A program made the position numbers and the translations under genes. The notes below the pieces were generated by a model. It was given only the letters and a program-made list of their open reading frames with translations, did not search any database and was not told where the DNA came from. A DNA stretch of 13,686 nucleotides from Anaerolineae bacterium. GTDB taxonomy: Bacteria; Chloroflexota; Anaerolineae; Aggregatilineales; Aggregatilineaceae. Positions 7,901-13,686 of the stretch are shown here, in pieces; within the stretch, counting starts at the first letter, position 1, and every line of letters begins with the position of its first letter. The stretch is taken from contig JAGPFT010000027.1 of assembly GCA_018056405.1 (NCBI GenBank), positions 1 to 13,686 of the forward strand. Direction: 5' to 3'.

Positions 7901-8838
7901 GCTTGATTGAGACCCTTCACCGTGACGATGAAGGCTGTGCTGGTCAGGCCGCCGCGATTGTCGTTAGCGGTCACTGTGATGGTTGCAGTGCCGGCGGTCA
8001 CGCCCGTCACGCGAATCTGCGTCGGGGAGGTCACCTGCACAGTGGCAATCGCCACATTGCTCGACGCTACGAACAGGTTGACGGTATCCCCGTCGGGATC
8101 GCTGGCCTTCACGCTGATGTCGCGCGACGCGCCCGCGTTGACTTCCTGGCTGGCGATGGGGTCAAGGATGGGGAGGCGGTTCGGTTTGGGTGTGGGCGTC
8201 AGGGTCGGCACCGCCGTCGGCTGGCGGTTGGAGACGCGCACGCCGGTCGCCACCGCGAATGTCTCAGTGCCGTCGTTCAGCCACACGTGCAGCCGAATCT
8301 GGTACACGCCATCGTTGACGTTGGTCGTGTTCCACGCGCCCAGCCCGCCGTTGATCACCGTCTGGTTGCGCGGACTCATCAGCGGATACCACAGATTGCT
8401 GGGATTAGGGTCTGGCCCCCACTCCAGCGCGTATTGCAGGAAGCGCGGATGGCTGGCGCTGCCGATGATGGTGATGTAACCAGCCACCTGGCTGCCGCTC
8501 ACCGGGTAGGAGATGCGCACATCATAGGGATAAGCCGTCACCTGAGGCACCCAGGTGAAGAACGGCGTCGGGTATGGCGTGAACGTCGGGGCCAGCACGA
8601 TGCGCGTGGCCGTCGGGCCGGTGAAGATCGCCCCGCCCGGCGTCAGCGTCGGAAAGGGCGTAAATGTCGGGAATGCCGTGCGCGTCATGGGCGGCGTAAT
8701 CGTCGGTGGCGCAGTAGGTTGCGTCTCGGCTTTCTGGCCTCCCCCGTCGCCCCCACTCAGGCTGCACCCCGTCCCAATCACCGCAAGGATCAGCAGCACA
8801 AGCCCAAGCTGAGCCAGCTTAGAACGTCGCTTAAACAT
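4924..8838 (-). CDS. Exported Ig/cadherin-like repeat lipoprotein with a degenerate SGNH-hydrolase-like C-terminal domain
   Basis: This 1304-aa protein starts with a basic, hydrophobic signal ending in Cys25 (IGTGC). Gly at -3 makes the lipobox weak, but lipidation is likely. Residues 40-100 are a Thr/Pro-rich linker. Residues about 105-205 form an Ig-like domain (ISYPVSGSQVAGYITIIGSA ... DGVYQIRLHVW). Residues about 219-1033 hold nine repeats of about 90 aa, each with a DP(D/E)GD calcium-type motif and a VTLTVSDG-like strand; repeats 6 and 7 are almost identical. Residues about 1034-1304 follow an SGNH/GDSL layout (VFAKVGDDAMDSPNF, SCEYMIARPSIALISFS, GVIPVLATIPADG, YNMRNLTAL). However, the nucleophile Ser is Asp1084, the GxND block reads SAPN, and no DxxH is visible. 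A surface adhesive or glycan-binding role is inferred. The start has AAGGG 7 nt upstream. The gene is apparently monocistronic. Confidence 0.87.
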   Translation of the reverse strand: MFKRRSKLAQLGLVLLILAVIGTGCSLSGGDGGGQKAETQPTAPPTITPPMTRTAFPTFTPFPTLTPGGAIFTGPTATRIVLAPTFTPYPTPFFTWVPQVTAYPYDVRISYPVSGSQVAGYITIIGSASHPRFLQYALEWGPDPNPSNLWYPLMSPRNQTVINGGLGAWNTTNVNDGVYQIRLHVWLNDGTETFAVATGVRVSNRQPTAVPTLTPTPKPNRLPILDPIASQEVNAGASRDISVKASDPDGDTVNLFVASSNVAIATVQVTSPTQIRVTGVTAGTATITVTANDNRGGLTSTAFIVTVKGLNQAPAISPILEQKVDVGASKDVPVSVSDPDGDTLTVQAESDNVGVALATVLNTSTLRLTGVGVGTANITVTASDGKGGEIKTAFLVRVGKPNLPPIVGTIPAQTLAVGGTLDVPYLASDPDGDAMTQTASSDTPGVVTASVTAPGIIRLAGVSAGTATVTLTLNDGINAPTLTTFAVTVVAGNAAPTISPLGPQTMGAGETRDVPYVATDPDGDALSASVFSDNTNVVTAALGQPSLIRLSAVGAGTATVTLTVDDGKNPPVSASFTVSVAAANLPPAVETIFPQTLGAGDSLDVPYTAVDPEGDTLTATVSVDNPTVATAAIYAPGTISLTGVSAGSATVTLSVTDGTHPAVTMPFTATVVANAPPSVAPLGTQVLGPGEARDVPYTASDPEGDPLTATASSDNPGVVAAAVNVPGLITLNAVGAGAATVTLSVSDGVNAPVTTSFAVTVSQPNMPPSVAPLGTQVLGPGEARDVPYTASDPEGDPLTATASSDNPGVVAAAVNVPGVITLNAVGAGAATVTLSVSDGVNAPVTTSFAVTVSQPNANPVIQPVPDQTVSVGASLSVPVSASDPDGDTVTLTAVSDNPGVATAFAGGPGEVILGGVTPGTATILVDASDGRGGFASVSFLVTVQGVNNAPVIQPIPDQSLSVGETIAVSVSISDPDGDPLVAYAVVQNTGVVFSEMPGTDTITLQGLAEGVTAVDVYADDNKGGLTTATFTVTVSSAPPSFDLMAYPVVPQIPDSMAVFLSQLYGSAVINFGTQAGVFAKVGDDAMDSPNFMAPFAVSGYDLGSFGNLQATIDFYAATPVRPALDPTINSFNVDSVAAGDGWGIEDLSGPAPGGPPCDAVGGGTRLSCEYMIARPSIALISFSAPNVTYLPAEQFRSELQTLVSESMSNYGVIPVLATIPADGSHSTEALTEYNRAIVEVASESDVPLWNLWRAMQERGISDPFSVAPPGAGNLTDAALSYGYNMRNLTALQTLQAVRQAVGIN
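6271..6816 (-). repeat. 273-bp in-frame tandem duplication (Ig-like repeats 6 and 7)
   Basis: Units 6271-6543 and 6544-6816 are exactly 273 bp (91 codons) each. I count about eight differences within the units, plus the boundary dinucleotide. Only one difference changes the protein inside the repeat (Val versus Leu in G-V/L-ITL), so the copy is recent and maintained in frame. The other repeats in this gene are far more diverged. Confidence 0.93.
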
Positions 8839-8845
8839 CTCGCCA

Positions 8846-8850
8846 CCCTT
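8846..8850 (-). promoter_or_regulatory. Ribosome-binding site of the Ig-repeat protein gene
   Basis: AAGGG on the minus strand lies 7 nt before the ATG at 8838. This supports that start, which also gives a standard signal peptide. Confidence 0.6.
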
Positions 8851-8917
8851 TCATCCAGATGAGGACTTCAACCGTCACGCGGCAATTCTTGACCGTCTAT
8901 CCTCTAGTATCGGCCTC

Positions 8918-8946
8918 ATTGTACAACCGTTGCTTGGCCCGTACAA
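8918..8946 (-). promoter_or_regulatory. Candidate sigma-70 promoter of the Ig-repeat protein gene
   Basis: On the minus strand TTGTAC (8941-8946) is followed after 17 bp by TACAAT (8918-8923), a five-of-six match to the -10 consensus. The -35 matches only in TTG. The start would be near 8911, giving a leader of about 70 nt. The rest of 8947-9067 shows no gene or clear signal. Confidence 0.42.
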
Positions 8947-9067
8947 AGCGCCTGCCCCACGCGCGCCGTGCGCAACCCCCACCCGACGCAGGTTGAGGGA
9001 CGGGCAGCCAGGCGGGTGAGAAACAGAATCATTGAGATCAAGATGATGTTGTGCGCAATATTAGCCC

Positions 9068-9296
9068 CACCTCTAAATCCCCTCTCCACGTGGTGGCTAT
9101 GCGTTACCCACAAATGCCCCCCATCCTCCGGCCCCTTCCCCCGCGCTGCGCGGAGGGAAGGGGAGCAGTCCTGCCGCTTTTCTCCCTTCCCCTCACGAGG
9201 GGGAAGGGTCGGGGATGGGGGGACAGGCACGGCCCAAGATGTGGGTCGTGGATAACCACGTGGTGGAGAGGGGGCCGGGGGGTGAGGCTAGAGGTG
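9068..9296. repeat. 229-bp nested palindromic element, MITE-like
   Basis: The ends are inverted: CACCTCTA (9068-9075) and TAGAGGTG (9289-9296). Matching inner blocks follow in mirrored order: CTCTCCAC and CCACGTGG on both sides, ACCCACA (9106-9112)/TGTGGGT (9240-9246), and CCCCCCATCC (9117-9126)/GGATGGGGGG (9213-9222). Each half also carries its own hairpin: 9132-9163 has a 15-bp stem with one bulged A, and 9184-9208 has an 11-bp stem with one bulged G. The element lies between rpoB and the Ig-repeat protein gene and encodes nothing convincing. No target-site duplication is evident. Confidence 0.72.
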
Positions 9297-9369
9297 AGAC
9301 GTTGACCTGCTTTCACAGTCGCTCGATACCTGTCCGCCCTGAACTCACCGCAGAGCATGGAATCCCAAC

Positions 9370-9402
9370 AAAAAAGCGGGCCAGGACTCTGCCTCGCCCG
9401 CT
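9370..9402 (-). terminator. Rho-independent terminator of rpoB
   Basis: On the minus strand AGCGGGC (9396-9402 complement) pairs with GCCCGCT (9375-9381 complement), with a 14-nt loop that can pair further (AGG/CCT). It is followed by a run of six T's. It lies 27 bp past the rpoB stop and should end transcription there, separating rpoB from what follows. Confidence 0.88.
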
Positions 9403-9428
9403 TGAACTTGCGTCGCAGCGCGCTGCGC

Positions 9429-13343
<3,915 letters not shown>

Positions 13344-13349
13344 GCATCA

Positions 13350-13355
13350 CTCCTT
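13350..13355 (-). promoter_or_regulatory. Strong Shine-Dalgarno of rpoB
   Basis: AAGGAG on the minus strand is 6 nt from the ATG at 13343. The in-frame TGA at 13347-13349 lies between them, so this site decides the start. A neighbouring ATG four bases upstream is out of frame. Confidence 0.85.
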
Positions 13356-13378
13356 GAGGTCACATGTCGCCAAAGGCT

Positions 13379-13400
13379 GCGACCGGCCAAACGCGGTCGC
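13379..13400 (-). promoter_or_regulatory. Hairpin in the rpoB 5' leader
   Basis: GCGACCG and CGGTCGC form a perfect 7-bp stem with an 8-nt loop, in a leader of about 150 nt. No U-run follows, so it is not an intrinsic terminator. In addition, TTGAGG (13428-13433, minus) is complementary to CCTCAA (13354-13359, minus), which overlaps the Shine-Dalgarno, and this pairing would enclose the hairpin. A control role is inference only. Confidence 0.45.
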
Positions 13401-13498
13401 TGTGGGGACGGGGGGATTGCAACGTGTCCTCAACACTGATTAGGCCGTTTTCGAGGTCAATGGTTTTGTCTAGACAGTCATGGGGTACAAGAACAAAT

Positions 13499-13526
13499 AT
13501 TATACCATATCCTGCCGATCTGTCAA
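13499..13526 (-). promoter_or_regulatory. Consensus sigma-70 promoter of rpoB
   Basis: The minus strand shows a perfect TTGACA (13521-13526), a 16-bp spacer and a perfect TATAAT (13499-13504), the latter preceded by TGG (extended -10). Transcription should begin near 13492. It lies in a locally AT-rich patch of otherwise GC-rich DNA, and is the best promoter in the window. Confidence 0.9.
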
Positions 13527-13612
13527 CTGTAATACTTGCAATGGGTGCATTCGCTTTTTGGGCAGTGATCTTGAGCCGCTGAGATGACGAGGGCGCGGAG
13601 GGGAAAGTCGGA

Positions 13613-13628
13613 AAAGCTCTGAGGCTTT
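13613..13628 (-). terminator. Weak terminator-like hairpin upstream of the rpoB promoter
   Basis: AAAGC/GCTTT forms a 5-bp stem with a 6-nt loop. On the minus strand it is followed by a short T-run (TTTTCC counting the stem end). It could end a gene lying beyond the right edge. The stem is short and the case is weak. Confidence 0.25.
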
Positions 13629-13667
13629 CTCTGCGACCACTGCGCGCTCTGGGATGGACCGGTTGAG

Positions 13668-13686
13668 AAGCCCGCTGCGCGGGTTT
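13668..13686. terminator. Terminator-like hairpin at the window edge
   Basis: AAGCCCGC (13668-13675) pairs with GCGGGTTT (13679-13686) around a 3-nt loop, with one G-U pair when read on the plus strand. It touches the window end, so its T-tract cannot be judged. Given the minus-strand neighbour, it may mark the end of the gene upstream of rpoB. Confidence 0.4.

Noticed and set aside
5740..8190. Regular repeats that might suggest a CRISPR array or non-coding tandem repeat
   Set aside because: The period is about 270 bp, it stays in one frame and encodes Ig-like domains with DPDGD motifs, with no short repeat/spacer pattern.
7600..8862. A 420-codon plus-strand open frame opposite the Ig-repeat gene
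   Set aside because: Composition is dominated by Arg, His and Gly, and it overlaps clear Ig-like repeats on the other strand.
8839..9067. Possible small gene on the minus strand just upstream of the Ig-repeat gene
   Set aside because: The open frame has no ribosome-binding site, overlaps the palindromic element and promoter candidate, and its product looks unnatural.
9267..9296. G-rich run as a possible G-quadruplex
   Set aside because: The G-runs are irregular and are better explained as one arm of the inverted-repeat element.
9051..9358. Several short open frames (84-104 codons) on both strands in the rpoB downstream gap
   Set aside because: They are translations of the palindromic element (runs such as PRPFP and PPLHHVV) and have no proper start signals.

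Overview
The window is high-GC bacterial DNA, probably from a Chloroflexota bacterium of the Anaerolineae type. No rRNA gene is present, so this rests on style. It has lipoproteins with Thr/Pro-rich linkers of the TPTP kind, a glycosidase-like barrel fused to an O-antigen-ligase-like membrane part, a degenerate SGNH module of a type I associate with Chloroflexota exported proteins, C/T-rich palindromic intergenic repeats and a long RpoB with a lineage-specific insertion.

Layout, left to right. (1) Positions 1-3849, minus strand: a two-gene unit joined by a TGATG stop/start overlap. The first gene (2221-3849) encodes a lipoprotein with DUF348-like, G5 and beta-propeller parts. The second (2221 down past the window edge) encodes a membrane-anchored glycosidase-like barrel, a beta-sandwich and a polytopic membrane region. 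(2) 3850-3990: a divergent intergenic region with a 12-bp palindrome and a candidate extended -10 promoter. (3) 3991-4653, plus strand: a 220-aa protein I do not recognise. (4) 4654-4923: a convergent gap with a hairpin-rich C/T-G/A repeat and a terminator-like hairpin. (5) 4924-8838, minus strand: a 1304-aa exported protein with one Ig-like domain, nine cadherin/Ig-like repeats and a C-terminal SGNH-hydrolase-like domain that lacks its catalytic residues. Two of the repeats are a recent 273-bp tandem duplication. (6) 8839-9428: a promoter candidate, a 229-bp nested palindromic element (MITE-like) and the rpoB terminator. (7) 9429-13343, minus strand: rpoB, complete. (8) 13344-13686: the rpoB leader, a consensus TTGACA-N16-TATAAT promoter and terminator-like hairpins at the window edge.

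rpoB has its own promoter and a strong terminator and is not followed by rpoC, so it appears to be monocistronic, which is unusual. The other recognisable genes encode cell-envelope or extracellular proteins. Their catalytic-looking domains (barrel and SGNH) both have substitutions at key residues, which suggests binding or structural roles rather than catalysis. I found no CRISPR array, tRNA, rRNA, transposase or phage gene.
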